From Corynebacterium kalinowskii (lineage in GTDB: Bacteria; Actinomycetota; Actinomycetes; Mycobacteriales; Mycobacteriaceae), in NCBI RefSeq assembly GCF_009734385.1, contig NZ_CP046452.1, positions 496,001 to 560,000 on the forward strand: a stretch of 64,000 bases of DNA, read 5' to 3'. The position numbers and the translations under genes are program-made. The notes under the pieces were generated by a model. The model had not been told where the DNA came from and ran no database searches. It worked only from the letters and a program-made list of their open reading frames with translations. This document shows, in pieces, positions 28,271-37,327 of the stretch (within the stretch, counting starts at the first letter, position 1; the number at the start of each line of letters is the position of its first letter).

Positions 28271-29302
28271 ATGAGCGTGACGAATCCATTCGGCGCTTCG
28301 GGTGAAAACCCGAATCAAAATCCATACGGCTCCGCTAATCCGGATCCTCAGACGCCTGAAAATACAAGTGGCAATAGCCCATATGGTCAGGCTGCCCAGG
28401 GGGGAACGCAGCCAGGCTACGGCCAGGGCGCTTATGGTCAGCCAGGCTATGGTCAGCAAAACCAGCAAGGCACTTATGGTCAGCCAGGCTATGGCCAGCA
28501 GCCTCAGGACCCATACGGCCAGCAGGGCTATGCCCAGCAGGGTTACCCTCAACAGGGCTACAACCAATACCAGGGTGCTGCTGCGCAGCCAGGCTCCTTT
28601 GACGCCATGGAATCCTTCCGTCAGGGCTGGAAGATCTTCAAGGAAAAGCCTGCACCTTGGGTAATTGCTAGCCTCGTCTACGGACTGATCGGCCTGGTTC
28701 TCTTCGCCATCGCTTTCATCCCACTGATCACGTGGAGCGTCGAAAACTCCAAAACGTACGACAGTACATATTCCAGCACCTACGGCACGACTTACTCTTC
28801 TTCTGAGGGGCCTCCGATTGCCGCATTGATGACGTTCATCTTTGTCGCCCTGATCATGTCGATTGTTTTGACGCTGCTGCAGTCAATCATGATTCGCAAT
28901 GCAGTGGCAGCGGTCGGTGGCAAGAACCCAGAGATTGGTGACTTGTTCAGTTTCCGCCAGATCGGCTTGATTTTTGGTGTTGCATTGGCCTTGGGCGTGG
29001 CAGTTCAGCTCGGCAGCATTGTTTGGGTCGGCGGTATCATTATCGCTTTCCTTTTTGTGTTTGCCACCGTCGCGGCCGCTGTACCAGGAACGGGCTTCGT
29101 TGACGCTTTCAAAAACTCTTTCACGGTAACTACCTCCAACTTCGTTCCGACCCTGCTGCTCATGCTCCTGGTGTGGGTGGCTTCCATGGTCGGCACGTTG
29201 GCACTCGGTGTTGGTCTCCTGGTGGCTGGCCCTGTGATCATTCTGGCTACTGCGCATGCTTATTTGACCGCCACCAACGGTGCAGTGCAGACCCGCGCCT
29301 AA
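28271..29302 (+). CDS. Multi-pass membrane protein with YGQ-rich head, second of three related
   Basis: This 343-residue protein has a cytosolic head of about 110 residues made mainly of Gly, Tyr and Gln in repeats such as YGQPGYGQQ, then [16 protein letters not shown] and about six spans. The segment [22 protein letters not shown] closely matches the previous protein. An outer loop after span 1 is rich in Tyr, Ser and Thr. Its function is unknown. ATG 28271 has AAAGGG upstream; GTG 28277 is an alternative that would match the MTNPYG start of the paralogue. Confidence 0.7.
   Translation: MSVTNPFGASGENPNQNPYGSANPDPQTPENTSGNSPYGQAAQGGTQPGYGQGAYGQPGYGQQNQQGTYGQPGYGQQPQDPYGQQGYAQQGYPQQGYNQYQGAAAQPGSFDAMESFRQGWKIFKEKPAPWVIASLVYGLIGLVLFAIAFIPLITWSVENSKTYDSTYSSTYGTTYSSSEGPPIAALMTFIFVALIMSIVLTLLQSIMIRNAVAAVGGKNPEIGDLFSFRQIGLIFGVALALGVAVQLGSIVWVGGIIIAFLFVFATVAAAVPGTGFVDAFKNSFTVTTSNFVPTLLLMLLVWVASMVGTLALGVGLLVAGPVIILATAHAYLTATNGAVQTRA
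28415..28570 (+). repeat. In-frame YGQ-coding low-complexity repeat
   Basis: Imperfect copies of a unit encoding YGQPGYGQQ or QQGYAQQGY run through this stretch, within the gene above. DNA copies such as CAGCCAGGCTATGG recur at short distance, so slippage and length variation are possible. Confidence 0.8.
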
Positions 29303-29392
29303 CCCACAGGTAGGGAACAAATTGGGGTGCGGGCTGCATCGAAGAAGTGACAGAGCGTTTTGAGGCGAGGCCACGATGAAAGGCAACCCCGC

Positions 29393-30217
29393 ATGACCAA
29401 CCCTTACCCACACACTCCAGGTGTAGTTCCGCACCCTGCTCCTGTTCCTCAGCAACCGCGCCCGTTTCAGCGGGCAATTGATGCGGTGTCGCAGCATATG
29501 GGAACAGTGGTGGGGGCGACCCTATCCTGGGCTGTGCTGTTTGCACTGCTGGCAGCGAGTTATGTGGCCTGCCTGTATTACTTCGACAAAGTAGCTCAGC
29601 TTCCGCAAGACGATCTCAATCGGGTGGGGTTGGTGGTCGTTCCTGCTTTTGCGGCAGTATTCCTGTCGATCATGGCACTGTTCGTTGCGGTCTCTCATGC
29701 CCGTGCGGTGGATTTCTACTCAGGTCGCAGGCCCACCTACCGTTCGTATTTCAGCCTCCGAGGAGCAGGCAGCCCCCTGCTGGCGTATGTGCTTTCCAAG
29801 ACACTCGTTTTCTTCCCGATTGGCATCTTTGTTGCGGCTATGGCCCGTCAGCAGGCGACGGGCGGAGGCGAGGAACTCACTCCTGGCTTGTTGGCCATTT
29901 GTTTGTTCATCTTGGTGTGGTGTCCCGTGGTTGGCTATCTCACTATGTTTGCCACCGCTGCCGCAACTGAGGTCGGACCGATGCATGCGATCATTCGCTC
30001 CGCCAAACTCACCACGCGTTATCCAGGAGGGGCGTGGGCAACCATCGGTGTCATCTTTCTGGTGCGCTTGCTCGAGAACTTCACGATGAATCTTTCCAGC
30101 CTGGTCACCGCACCCTATTTGTCCTTCGCGATGGTGTCCAAGTATCAGGAGCTACGTTCTCGTGAGCTCCCGCCGCAGAATTTTGCCGGCGGCGGAGCGG
30201 GGTATCCGGTCTACTAG
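29393..30217 (+). CDS. Multi-pass membrane protein, third of three related
   Basis: This 274-residue protein begins MTNPYPHTPG like its two upstream relatives and has a short Pro-rich head and about six spans. The segment AVDFYSGRRPTYRSYFSLRG is at the same place as the paralogues' AVGGKxPEIxDxFxFR motif, so it is a more distant member of the same family. Function unknown. ATG 29393 is used because the family start motif lies there; the frame is open 33 bases further. Its 3' end overlaps the convergent AMP-binding gene by 66 bases. Confidence 0.62.
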   Translation: MTNPYPHTPGVVPHPAPVPQQPRPFQRAIDAVSQHMGTVVGATLSWAVLFALLAASYVACLYYFDKVAQLPQDDLNRVGLVVVPAFAAVFLSIMALFVAVSHARAVDFYSGRRPTYRSYFSLRGAGSPLLAYVLSKTLVFFPIGIFVAAMARQQATGGGEELTPGLLAICLFILVWCPVVGYLTMFATAAATEVGPMHAIIRSAKLTTRYPGGAWATIGVIFLVRLLENFTMNLSSLVTAPYLSFAMVSKYQELRSRELPPQNFAGGGAGYPVY

Positions 30218-31543
30218 GTGCACCGCCCGGATCTTCTCAAAACCTGCCACCCGATCCGCAACAAAAGTCATCACTTCATTCGCGCTGACCGCGCCGACGA
30301 CAAATGCCTCCGGTCGTTCATCCCCCAAGGAATCAAAGCCACGCGCCACCGCGACGTCTGTCACGCCCGGCATCGTTGCAATCAGCTGCTCCAATTTCAC
30401 TGGCGACACCTGAAAACCGTGGTACTTGATCAGGTCTTTCAACCGGTCCACCACGACATAGGACCCATCGTGTTTCCGGCGGACGATATCGCCGGTGCGG
30501 ACCCAGCCGTCGATAAGCGTGCGCGCGGTCGCATCCGGATCGCCGAGGTACCCGGACATCACCTGCGGGCCGCTCACCCACATCTCGCCCTGCTCCGCCG
30601 GCTCTAGGGTGTCAGGGTTGCGCACGCTTATCGACGTCCCCGGCAGCGGATGCCCAATCGAATCCAGCGCGGTTCCCCGCTGCCACGCTAAGTGGGTGAC
30701 CGGGGCGGTTTCGGTGAGCCCGAACCCCTGCATCACTCTAGCTCCGAGCCGATTCTGGACGCGGGCAGCGACTCGAGGGTCGAGGGGAGCGGCTCCGGAA
30801 ACGATGGTGTGTAAGCTGCGGAAATCCTCCGGGGTGAGGTGAGGGGCATCGGCGAGGAGGCGTGCCAGTGGGGGAGCGATGAACGTGAGATTTACCTGGT
30901 GCTTTGGGTGAGCTTTGAGGAAACTGTCGCGCGCAAAATCCTGGGCAATCACGCGAGCCCGCTTGGCCAGCGGCACGTTAAGCAGGGCAGTGAGCCCGTA
31001 AATGTGGCTGAACGGCAGCACGGACAGGCAGGTCTCCCCGGATTGCAGCGGAAGTACCTGGGCAAACTGGGCGATATTGGCTGCTAGGGCCCGGTGGGAG
31101 AGCATCACTGCTTTCGGTGTACCCGTGGTACCGGAGGAAAACGGTAGGCAAGCCAACTGCTCAGGATCAATGTGTGGCGTTGGGGAATCAAGCTGTCCGC
31201 GGGGCTTGATCAGCTGCGGGGCCTCGGCGGCGGTGACGAGCAACCGCGCGTCCACGGCGCGCAGCAGCTGGGAGCGGTCCTGGTGCGACAGGTGCATAGG
31301 CAGGGGAGCAACGATAGCGCCAATTTTGGCGGTCGCGTGTAGGAGCGTTGCGAAGTCAATCCCATTCGGAAGTTGCACGCCCACCACGTGGCGCTCGCCG
31401 ATACCTTGTGCGGATAGATGGGCCGCTGCATCGTCGATCAGCTCGGCAAGCTCCGGGTAGGTGACGGAAGCATCGCCGGTGACCATGGCTGTGGTTTCGG
31501 GGAGATCGTGGCCGAACACGGCCTGATACAGGGATCCGCTCAC
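30152..31543 (-). CDS. AMP-binding acyl-CoA synthetase-like protein
   Basis: This 463-residue protein is an adenylate-forming enzyme of the 4-coumarate/fatty acyl-CoA ligase type. It has LPFSSGTTGTPKAVMLSH (ATP loop), QGFGLTETAP, GWVRTGDIV, DRLKDLIKYHGFQVSP (hinge) and the catalytic lysine in PRSAAGKILRRE. The acid substrate cannot be assigned. It starts at GTG 31543, overlapping the dinG stop by 4 bases, so the pair is co-transcribed. It is somewhat shorter than typical 500-550-residue members, mainly at the N-terminus. Confidence 0.85.
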   Translation of the reverse strand: MSGSLYQAVFGHDLPETTAMVTGDASVTYPELAELIDDAAAHLSAQGIGERHVVGVQLPNGIDFATLLHATAKIGAIVAPLPMHLSHQDRSQLLRAVDARLLVTAAEAPQLIKPRGQLDSPTPHIDPEQLACLPFSSGTTGTPKAVMLSHRALAANIAQFAQVLPLQSGETCLSVLPFSHIYGLTALLNVPLAKRARVIAQDFARDSFLKAHPKHQVNLTFIAPPLARLLADAPHLTPEDFRSLHTIVSGAAPLDPRVAARVQNRLGARVMQGFGLTETAPVTHLAWQRGTALDSIGHPLPGTSISVRNPDTLEPAEQGEMWVSGPQVMSGYLGDPDATARTLIDGWVRTGDIVRRKHDGSYVVVDRLKDLIKYHGFQVSPVKLEQLIATMPGVTDVAVARGFDSLGDERPEAFVVGAVSANEVMTFVADRVAGFEKIRAVHLVDRIPRSAAGKILRRELTRT

Positions 31544-33504
31544 TGAGCGACCAGCCTCTTGAGGGCCGCCTTCGCAGTGTCCGAGTTGGTTGTCTCCCAG
31601 AAAGCCGGCATGGACTTCCGCAGGAATGAGCCATAGCGTTTGGTTACCAAGCGGTTGTCCAGGACCGCCACCACGCCGCGATCGGTGACATGACGCAGCA
31701 AACGTCCGGCCCCCTGCGCCATGAGCAGCGCTGCGTGGGTGGCAGCCACTTCCATAAAACCGTTGCGTCCCTCGGCATCGGCCGCCTCTTTCCGGGCCTG
31801 CAGCAGCGGGTCGTCAGGACGCGGGAAAGGAACGCGGTCGATGATGACCAGCGAGCAAGAGCGGCCGGGAACATCGACGCCCTGCCACAGGGTGAGGGTG
31901 CCGAACAAACACGAATTCTCGTCTGCAGCGAACCTCTCCACCAGCGCGCCGGTGGAATCCTCGCCCTGGCACAGCACATCAAAGGGCAGCCGCTTGCGCA
32001 TCGCCTCAGTCACCTGCTCGGCTGCGCGCCGGGAAGAAAACAGCCCCAAGGTGCGACCGCCGGCAGCCATGATGAGATCGTAAATCTCATCCATCGTCTC
32101 CGGCGAGACCCCATCTCGGCCTGGATCCGGCAGATGCCGGGCCGTGTACAAAATTCCTGACTTTGCTGGATCAAAGGGGGTGCCCGCGTCCAAACTGTCC
32201 CACGTGCCTTTTGGCAAGCCCCAACTTGCCGCCATTGCTTCGAAGTTGCCACCGATGGTGAGAGTGGCCGAGGCCAGCACCACGGTGTTTTGCTCAAACA
32301 GTCGGGTATGTAACAGCCCCGCCACCGACAGCGGCGCCACCCTCAAAATGTTGCCCCGGCGATCCTCTTTCGACAGCCACACCACGTCGGTATGCTTCGC
32401 CGGATCCGACTGCGCGAAGACCTCCAAGATGCGGACGATGGCGTCGTGCAGGTCTGTCAGATGGTTCGCCAAGGATTGTCGCTCTGCGTAACGTTCCGGC
32501 TGATTGGCGGATTCGCCCTCTGGCGCTCGTGAAATAGTTTCCCGCAGGGACCACAACGCATCTTTGAGCGCGATCAAGGTGTGCTGCGCGGTTTCCGGCA
32601 TCGCCTTCCAGCGGCCTTCCGGGGCGCCGACGAAGACGTCGTCAAGCTCTTTGGCAAGTTCGGTGACCTTGTCCTCGCGTCCTTCGGCACCTAGCTTTCC
32701 GGCGCGCTTGGCCGTGAGGTTGAGGGAGGTCACGGAGATCTCGTTGCTGGCTACGGCCGTGATCCGGCCGTCGAGCTCATGAGCCTCATCGATGATTACC
32801 ACGTCGTGCTCGGGCAAGATGTTGATATCTGCCAGGGCGTCGATTGCGAGCAACGCGTGGTTGGTCACGATAATGTCCACGTCTTTCGTCGCCTTACGAG
32901 CCAGCTCAGCGAAGCACTCCTCGCCGTGGGGGCATCGCGCAGCCCCCAAACACTCGCGGGCAGAGACACTCAGTTGACGCCACGCCAAATCCGGTACGCC
33001 CGGCTCTAGATGATCGCGATCACCCGTCTCCGTCTCATTTGCCCAGTCATGCAGTCGAGCGACGTGCTTGCCCAGCCACGACACATCGGCCTCATCAAGG
33101 AGCGCCTCATCGCCATCCTGCTGGGACTGCGCCACCTTGTTCAGACACAAGTAGTTTTGGCGACCCTTCTGGATGGCGAAAGTAGGGCGCTTCTTCAGCA
33201 GCGGTTCCAAGGCATCGGCGAGCCGAGGGAGATCCCGTTCTACCAGCTGACGCTGCAATGCGATGGTTGCGGTCGAGACAATTATCGTCGTGCCGGTTTC
33301 CTGTGCATGCCTAATCGCAGGAACCAAATAGGCCAGCGACTTTCCGGTACCCGTGCCAGCCTGAACCGCCAGATGTCGCTCCGATTCCATCGCCTTTGTC
33401 ACGGCATTGGCCATGGCTTCCTGGCCGGGACGGCGCGCGCCGCCGAGAGCTGCGACAGCTGAAGCGAGCAACTCAGTAGTGGAGGGTACTTCTGACTCTG
33501 ACAT
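31540..33504 (-). CDS. dinG: DinG-family ATP-dependent DNA helicase
   Basis: This 654-residue XPD/DinG-type helicase has the Walker A segment VQAGTGTGKSLAYLVPA, a four-cysteine iron-sulfur pattern (YLCLNK, RECLG, ARCPHG, EECF), the DEAH box IIDEAHELDG, and the late helicase motifs LWQGVDVPG and QGAGRLLRH. Such proteins unwind 5'-3' and can resolve R-loops or G-quadruplexes. In M. tuberculosis dinG (Rv1329c) is directly next to pncB1; here 10.6 kb of other genes lie between. A minus-strand AMP-binding gene is overlapped downstream. Confidence 0.93.
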   Translation of the reverse strand: MSESEVPSTTELLASAVAALGGARRPGQEAMANAVTKAMESERHLAVQAGTGTGKSLAYLVPAIRHAQETGTTIIVSTATIALQRQLVERDLPRLADALEPLLKKRPTFAIQKGRQNYLCLNKVAQSQQDGDEALLDEADVSWLGKHVARLHDWANETETGDRDHLEPGVPDLAWRQLSVSARECLGAARCPHGEECFAELARKATKDVDIIVTNHALLAIDALADINILPEHDVVIIDEAHELDGRITAVASNEISVTSLNLTAKRAGKLGAEGREDKVTELAKELDDVFVGAPEGRWKAMPETAQHTLIALKDALWSLRETISRAPEGESANQPERYAERQSLANHLTDLHDAIVRILEVFAQSDPAKHTDVVWLSKEDRRGNILRVAPLSVAGLLHTRLFEQNTVVLASATLTIGGNFEAMAASWGLPKGTWDSLDAGTPFDPAKSGILYTARHLPDPGRDGVSPETMDEIYDLIMAAGGRTLGLFSSRRAAEQVTEAMRKRLPFDVLCQGEDSTGALVERFAADENSCLFGTLTLWQGVDVPGRSCSLVIIDRVPFPRPDDPLLQARKEAADAEGRNGFMEVAATHAALLMAQGAGRLLRHVTDRGVVAVLDNRLVTKRYGSFLRKSMPAFWETTNSDTAKAALKRLVAQ

Positions 33505-33611
33505 TGTGGCTTTCTTGTCGGCAGGTGAGATATCTGAAGATAACTCTAGCCGTTGCAGTGGGGGAGCCCATGCAGAGTCGGTGGGCCGGGACTGGCGGAG
33601 GAAATTTCAGA

Positions 33612-33650
33612 TATAACAAAGTCGCCCCCGCTGTATTCAGCGAGGGCGAC
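33612..33650 (-). terminator. Terminator after the Asp-rich repeat gene
   Basis: GTCGCCCCCGCTG and CAGCGAGGGCGAC pair (one mismatch) over a 4-base loop at 33621-33650; on the minus strand a TTTGTT tail follows. It ends transcription of the repeat-protein gene before dinG. Confidence 0.8.
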
Positions 33651-33671
33651 CGGTCTGTGAGGAGTTAGCGA

Positions 33672-35189
33672 TTATGCGAGGTCAGTCGCGTCATCGGCAG
33701 AGTTGTTCATGTCGATGTCGATGGTTGGGGCCAGGTCAGAGGTGACGTTCTCGTAGGTGTCGTAGACCAGGTCGTCGTTGTTGTCGAAGCCTCGGACGTC
33801 GGCGTAGCCGTCGTAGTCCTCGTCAACCAGGACGGTGTCGGTCAGGCCGTCGCCATCGGTGTCGGTGTGCTGCTCGTCGACGCGGCCGTCGTAGTTGGAG
33901 TCAACCCAGACAGTGTCGGTCAGGTTGTCGCCATCGGTGTCCAGTTCGACGATGTCAGCCTTGCCGTCAGCGTTGGTGTCCTGGACGAAGCCGTCGGTGT
34001 AGCCGTCGCCGTCGAGGTCAACCTCGACACCGTTTGGAGAAGTTGCAGCTGCAGGGGCGTTCTCGGTGGAAGGTGCAGCTGGAGCTGGGGCTGCAGGTGC
34101 CTCTGGTGCAGGGGCTGCAGCTGCGGCGCCGGCGGCGCCACCTGCGACAGCGTTGATGTCGTCGCCAAGCAGGTCGCCCATCGCTTCCTGAGATGCGGTC
34201 ATGGTGCCGCCGTTGGAGTAGTCAGCGATGCCGTCGGCGTTGGTGTCGGAGATGTGCGCGCCACCGGCGGAGCTGTCAGTGTGGACGTTGTCGATCTTGC
34301 CGTCGCCATCGCGGTCGTAGACGCGCATGTCATCGTCGCCGTCGCCATCGGTGTCGATGAAGACCACGTCGGTGTCGCCGTCCTTGTCCAGGTCCTGTGG
34401 GTCGCGGGAGCCACCAGCTGCAGCTGGAGCCTCAGGAGCGGACTCGGCGCGGGACTCGGAAGCAGAAGCCTCTGGAGCTGCTGCCGCTGCACCAGCTGCG
34501 CCCGCTGCGGCGCCGGCTGCGGAGCCAGCGGTGTCGTCAGCACCAGCGGTTGGTGCTGGGGTGGTTGGCTCTGCGTGGTTGGAAGGAATTCCCTTCTGGA
34601 AGGCCTGATCGCCGAGTGCCTGCTGGGTTGCAGAGACTTCGCCCTGGCCGTTGGTGCTGTCGACCTTTCCGTCTTCATCGTGGTCGTAGTGGGTAACGTC
34701 CATCTTGCCGTCGCCGTCAGTGTCGTAAGCTACTGCGTCGACCTTGCCGTCTTCGTTGAAGTCGCTGACCTTCATGTCGGAGACGCCGTCGGCGTCGGTG
34801 TCGATCTCGACCTTGTTGACGCGACCGTTGTCATCGATGTCCTGGACGTGAGTGTCGATCAGGCCGTCGTTGTTGGAGTCTACGGAGACGCGGTCGAAAG
34901 AGCCGTCCTTGTCGGAGTCAACCACTACGGTGTCGGTGATGGTGTCCTTGTCCAGGTCCAGGTCCATGCGATCTGCCTGGCCGTCTTCGTTAGCGTCGGT
35001 AACGGTGCCGTCTACCTTGCCGTCGCCGTCCAGGTCGATCTGGTAGGTGTCGGTCTTGCCATCGAGGTCCATGTCCTGTGCACCGATGATGTCAGCCTGA
35101 ATCTTGTTGCCAGCAGCGTCGACGGTCTCGAATACACCTGGAACGGTGTTGGTGGTGTTCTCGGAAGCGTTGTTCTTGTAGTCAGACAT
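33672..35189 (-). CDS. Asp-rich protein with DxDxDG calcium-binding-type repeats
   Basis: This 505-residue, very acidic protein has no signal peptide or membrane span. Repeats of about 13 residues with a D-x-D-x-D-G-x-x-D core (for example DLDGDGKVD, DTDGDGKMD, DTDGDGLTD) form three blocks, near residues 35-190, 262-330 and 395-490. Ala/Pro/Glu-rich linkers near 205-260 and 355-393 separate them. The repeats resemble EF-hand loops, dockerin or thrombospondin type-3 repeats, so Ca binding is likely. It starts at ATG 35189 after GAAAGGT, divergent from the dynamin operon by 224 bases. Cytosolic location with Ca repeats is odd. Function not recognised. Confidence 0.8.
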   Translation of the reverse strand: MSDYKNNASENTTNTVPGVFETVDAAGNKIQADIIGAQDMDLDGKTDTYQIDLDGDGKVDGTVTDANEDGQADRMDLDLDKDTITDTVVVDSDKDGSFDRVSVDSNNDGLIDTHVQDIDDNGRVNKVEIDTDADGVSDMKVSDFNEDGKVDAVAYDTDGDGKMDVTHYDHDEDGKVDSTNGQGEVSATQQALGDQAFQKGIPSNHAEPTTPAPTAGADDTAGSAAGAAAGAAGAAAAAPEASASESRAESAPEAPAAAGGSRDPQDLDKDGDTDVVFIDTDGDGDDDMRVYDRDGDGKIDNVHTDSSAGGAHISDTNADGIADYSNGGTMTASQEAMGDLLGDDINAVAGGAAGAAAAAPAPEAPAAPAPAAPSTENAPAAATSPNGVEVDLDGDGYTDGFVQDTNADGKADIVELDTDGDNLTDTVWVDSNYDGRVDEQHTDTDGDGLTDTVLVDEDYDGYADVRGFDNNDDLVYDTYENVTSDLAPTIDIDMNNSADDATDLA

Positions 35190-35274
35190 TGGGTTTACCT
35201 TTCAGTGAAGATGATCTTGGTCATCGTGTTGGGGATAGTATCGTTCAGGACCTCTCTGTTGTCCTGTCGGTTAT

Positions 35275-35300
35275 GGAATGCGCCGACCGCCGGATATGTT
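35275..35300 (+). promoter_or_regulatory. Candidate ECF-type promoter for the dynamin-Hsp70 operon
   Basis: GGAAT at 35275-35279 and GTT at 35298-35300 are 18 bases apart, like SigH/SigE-type promoters (GGAAT/GGAAC then GTT) of corynebacteria and mycobacteria. It would give a leader of about 105 bases. The match is short, so chance occurrence is possible. Confidence 0.35.
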
Positions 35301-35413
35301 CCTCGGGGGTAAAATTCAGCTAGGAATTACCGTGAAGTTTCCCGGATAACATGCGGTCGTGCGACATTCCGGACACAATGGGGAGACCGCCTAAACGGGG
35401 GTAGCTCCGCGAG

Positions 35414-37324
35414 GTGATACCACATTTGATACGTAGCGAAAGTGAACGATTAGTGACTGCACCGTTGAATAGACCAACCCAACGAGGGCCCCGCGAGTCC
35501 GTGGCTAGAGCAGCGGAAATTGCTCGCAAGTACGGGCGTACCGGAGAAACTGAGCATGCTTTAGCCCTTATGGATGCCAATTTTCGCACGGGAACCGTGG
35601 TGGTGGTCGGTGAGATTAAGCGTGGCAAGTCTTCACTGGTGAATGCCTTGGTCGGGCAGCGGGACTTGCTCCCCGTAGACGTGCTTATGTGTACCTCCGC
35701 GCCGATCCGAGTTACCGCTGACCCGCAATGGGATGAGGATCCGAATTGTGTGTTGGTACGCGGCGATCACAAGGATCCGATTGTGCTCACGGATCTGCCG
35801 AAGTGGGTGACTCATCAGGCGGTGCAGCAGATCGATAAGGCTGATTCTTCTGAGGAGGCGGCGCTTTTGCTGCCTAGCGCAGCGGAGATTCGGGTGGGCT
35901 TCGACGAACTCGGCCTCATCACCATCATCGATACCCCGGGTGTTGGTGGTTTGGATGAGCATGCAATTACAGCAGCACTAACCGAAGCGCGCCAAGCCGG
36001 TGTGCTGCTCATGGTCTGTGATGCCTCCACACCCATCACTGCTCCGGAGATGGAAATCTTGCGTCGAGCTCGCGAAACAGTGGGATCCGTCATCGTTGCC
36101 GTGACAAAGACGGACAAGAACATTCGTCGTTGGCGCTCGATCGTCGACGACAACCGCCGCCTTATCTCCCAGCACCTCGGGCTTGAGATCCCGGTCATCG
36201 GAGTCTCGAGTCTGCGCGCCCTGGATGCAATGGCGCAGGCGGATCCAGAGCGCCGCGCGCTTATCGACGCACGTTCCGGCATGGCCGACCTGCGTAAACA
36301 AATCCGGTGGGAGCTTTCTTCTTCTTCGGGCCTTGGCCTGCGCACCGCGGTGGACACGATGCGCATTTCTATGATGGACATTAAGAAGGGCATCGAGGAG
36401 GATATCGAGCTGCACTCTGCGTCTTCCGATGCCGTCGTAAAGCTCGAGGAAGAGCGCGGGCGACTGGAGCAGTTCCGTGATGACACGAGCGAATGGGAGC
36501 AACTGTTCCAGCGCGACATCACGCTGGCACGAAATGAGATTTCGGGGAGCCTTGACCGAAACCTCGAGCAGCTGCGTATCGACTGGACCGACCGTGTCAA
36601 CGCTGATGGCATGCGGGTGCTTCGTAGCAAGCCGCAGGTGTTTACCAGCCAGATCGAGATTGAGCTCAAGCGCATTCTTGAAGATGCGGTGCAGTCGATC
36701 CTGCAGCATGTCGAGCGCAGTTGCCGCGACTTGTTGCAGGACGATCTTTCCACGCGCGAGGTCATGGGCAATATTCTGGCTACCTTGATGCCAGCGGAAA
36801 TCATGAATAGGGAAGTGGATAAGAAGACCAAAGACCTGGTGGATCCGACCGTCGTGACCATGGGCGTGATGGGCGCTGGCGCCCTGGGCGCGCTTGGCAC
36901 TGGCGCGTTGGGTGCGGTGGGAATCGGTTCTGTGGCGCTCGCTGGCCCGCTCGCCCCAGTGGTTGGTGGCGTGTGGATTGGCGTCAACCTGGCGTATCGC
37001 GCAATGCGCAACGGCAAACAACACCTCATCATGTGGATTCGCGAGATGCAAAACACCACCCGGTCTTCCGCGATGCGCATGATTGACCAGATCATTACCA
37101 ACGCGCGCACGGAAATCATGCTTCGGCACCGCTCGAATCTGCGCACGAGACAGCGTGAGATTCAGAACAAGATCGAAGAGGCTCGCCGCATTGCCCAAGA
37201 ATCTGAGACCGAGCGTAAGCAGCGGGTAGCTCGCTTGCAGAAGAATCGCGAGATCGTTGGGGCCATGATTAGGGAGCTTGAGCTGCAGAAACAAGTGGTT
37301 TCTTCGCAGGTGAAGGGGAAGTAA
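35414..37324 (+). CDS. Dynamin-like GTPase (IniA/IniC-like), first of pair
   Basis: This 636-residue GTPase has the G1 loop GEIKRGKSSLVNAL near residue 66, G3 DTPGVGG near 173 and G4 TKTD near 232, followed by long helical regions with coiled-coil character (residues about 330-470). A glycine/alanine-rich hydrophobic stretch lies near 478-530 and a charged helical tail completes it. This is the layout of bacterial dynamin-like proteins such as mycobacterial IniA, which remodel membranes. The hydrophobic stretch may be the membrane-contact tip. GTG 35414 is used; GTG 35453 is possible. The next dynamin gene starts 3 bases after its stop. Confidence 0.82.
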   Translation: MIPHLIRSESERLVTAPLNRPTQRGPRESVARAAEIARKYGRTGETEHALALMDANFRTGTVVVVGEIKRGKSSLVNALVGQRDLLPVDVLMCTSAPIRVTADPQWDEDPNCVLVRGDHKDPIVLTDLPKWVTHQAVQQIDKADSSEEAALLLPSAAEIRVGFDELGLITIIDTPGVGGLDEHAITAALTEARQAGVLLMVCDASTPITAPEMEILRRARETVGSVIVAVTKTDKNIRRWRSIVDDNRRLISQHLGLEIPVIGVSSLRALDAMAQADPERRALIDARSGMADLRKQIRWELSSSSGLGLRTAVDTMRISMMDIKKGIEEDIELHSASSDAVVKLEEERGRLEQFRDDTSEWEQLFQRDITLARNEISGSLDRNLEQLRIDWTDRVNADGMRVLRSKPQVFTSQIEIELKRILEDAVQSILQHVERSCRDLLQDDLSTREVMGNILATLMPAEIMNREVDKKTKDLVDPTVVTMGVMGAGALGALGTGALGAVGIGSVALAGPLAPVVGGVWIGVNLAYRAMRNGKQHLIMWIREMQNTTRSSAMRMIDQIITNARTEIMLRHRSNLRTRQREIQNKIEEARRIAQESETERKQRVARLQKNREIVGAMIRELELQKQVVSSQVKGK

Positions 37325-37327
37325 AAC

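Noticed and set aside
28415-28570. Short repeats considered as a CRISPR array
   Set aside because: They are in-frame, vary in length, have no unique spacers and encode a YGQ-rich segment.
33867-35312. 481-codon open frame antisense to the Asp-rich repeat gene, very rich in Val
   Set aside because: Its composition is the mirror of the GAC/GAT/GGC repeats; the sense frame has regular repeats and a ribosome site.
35815-37294. Two long open frames antisense to the first dynamin gene
   Set aside because: They overlap each other and a GTPase with all G motifs intact; neither shows a recognisable domain.
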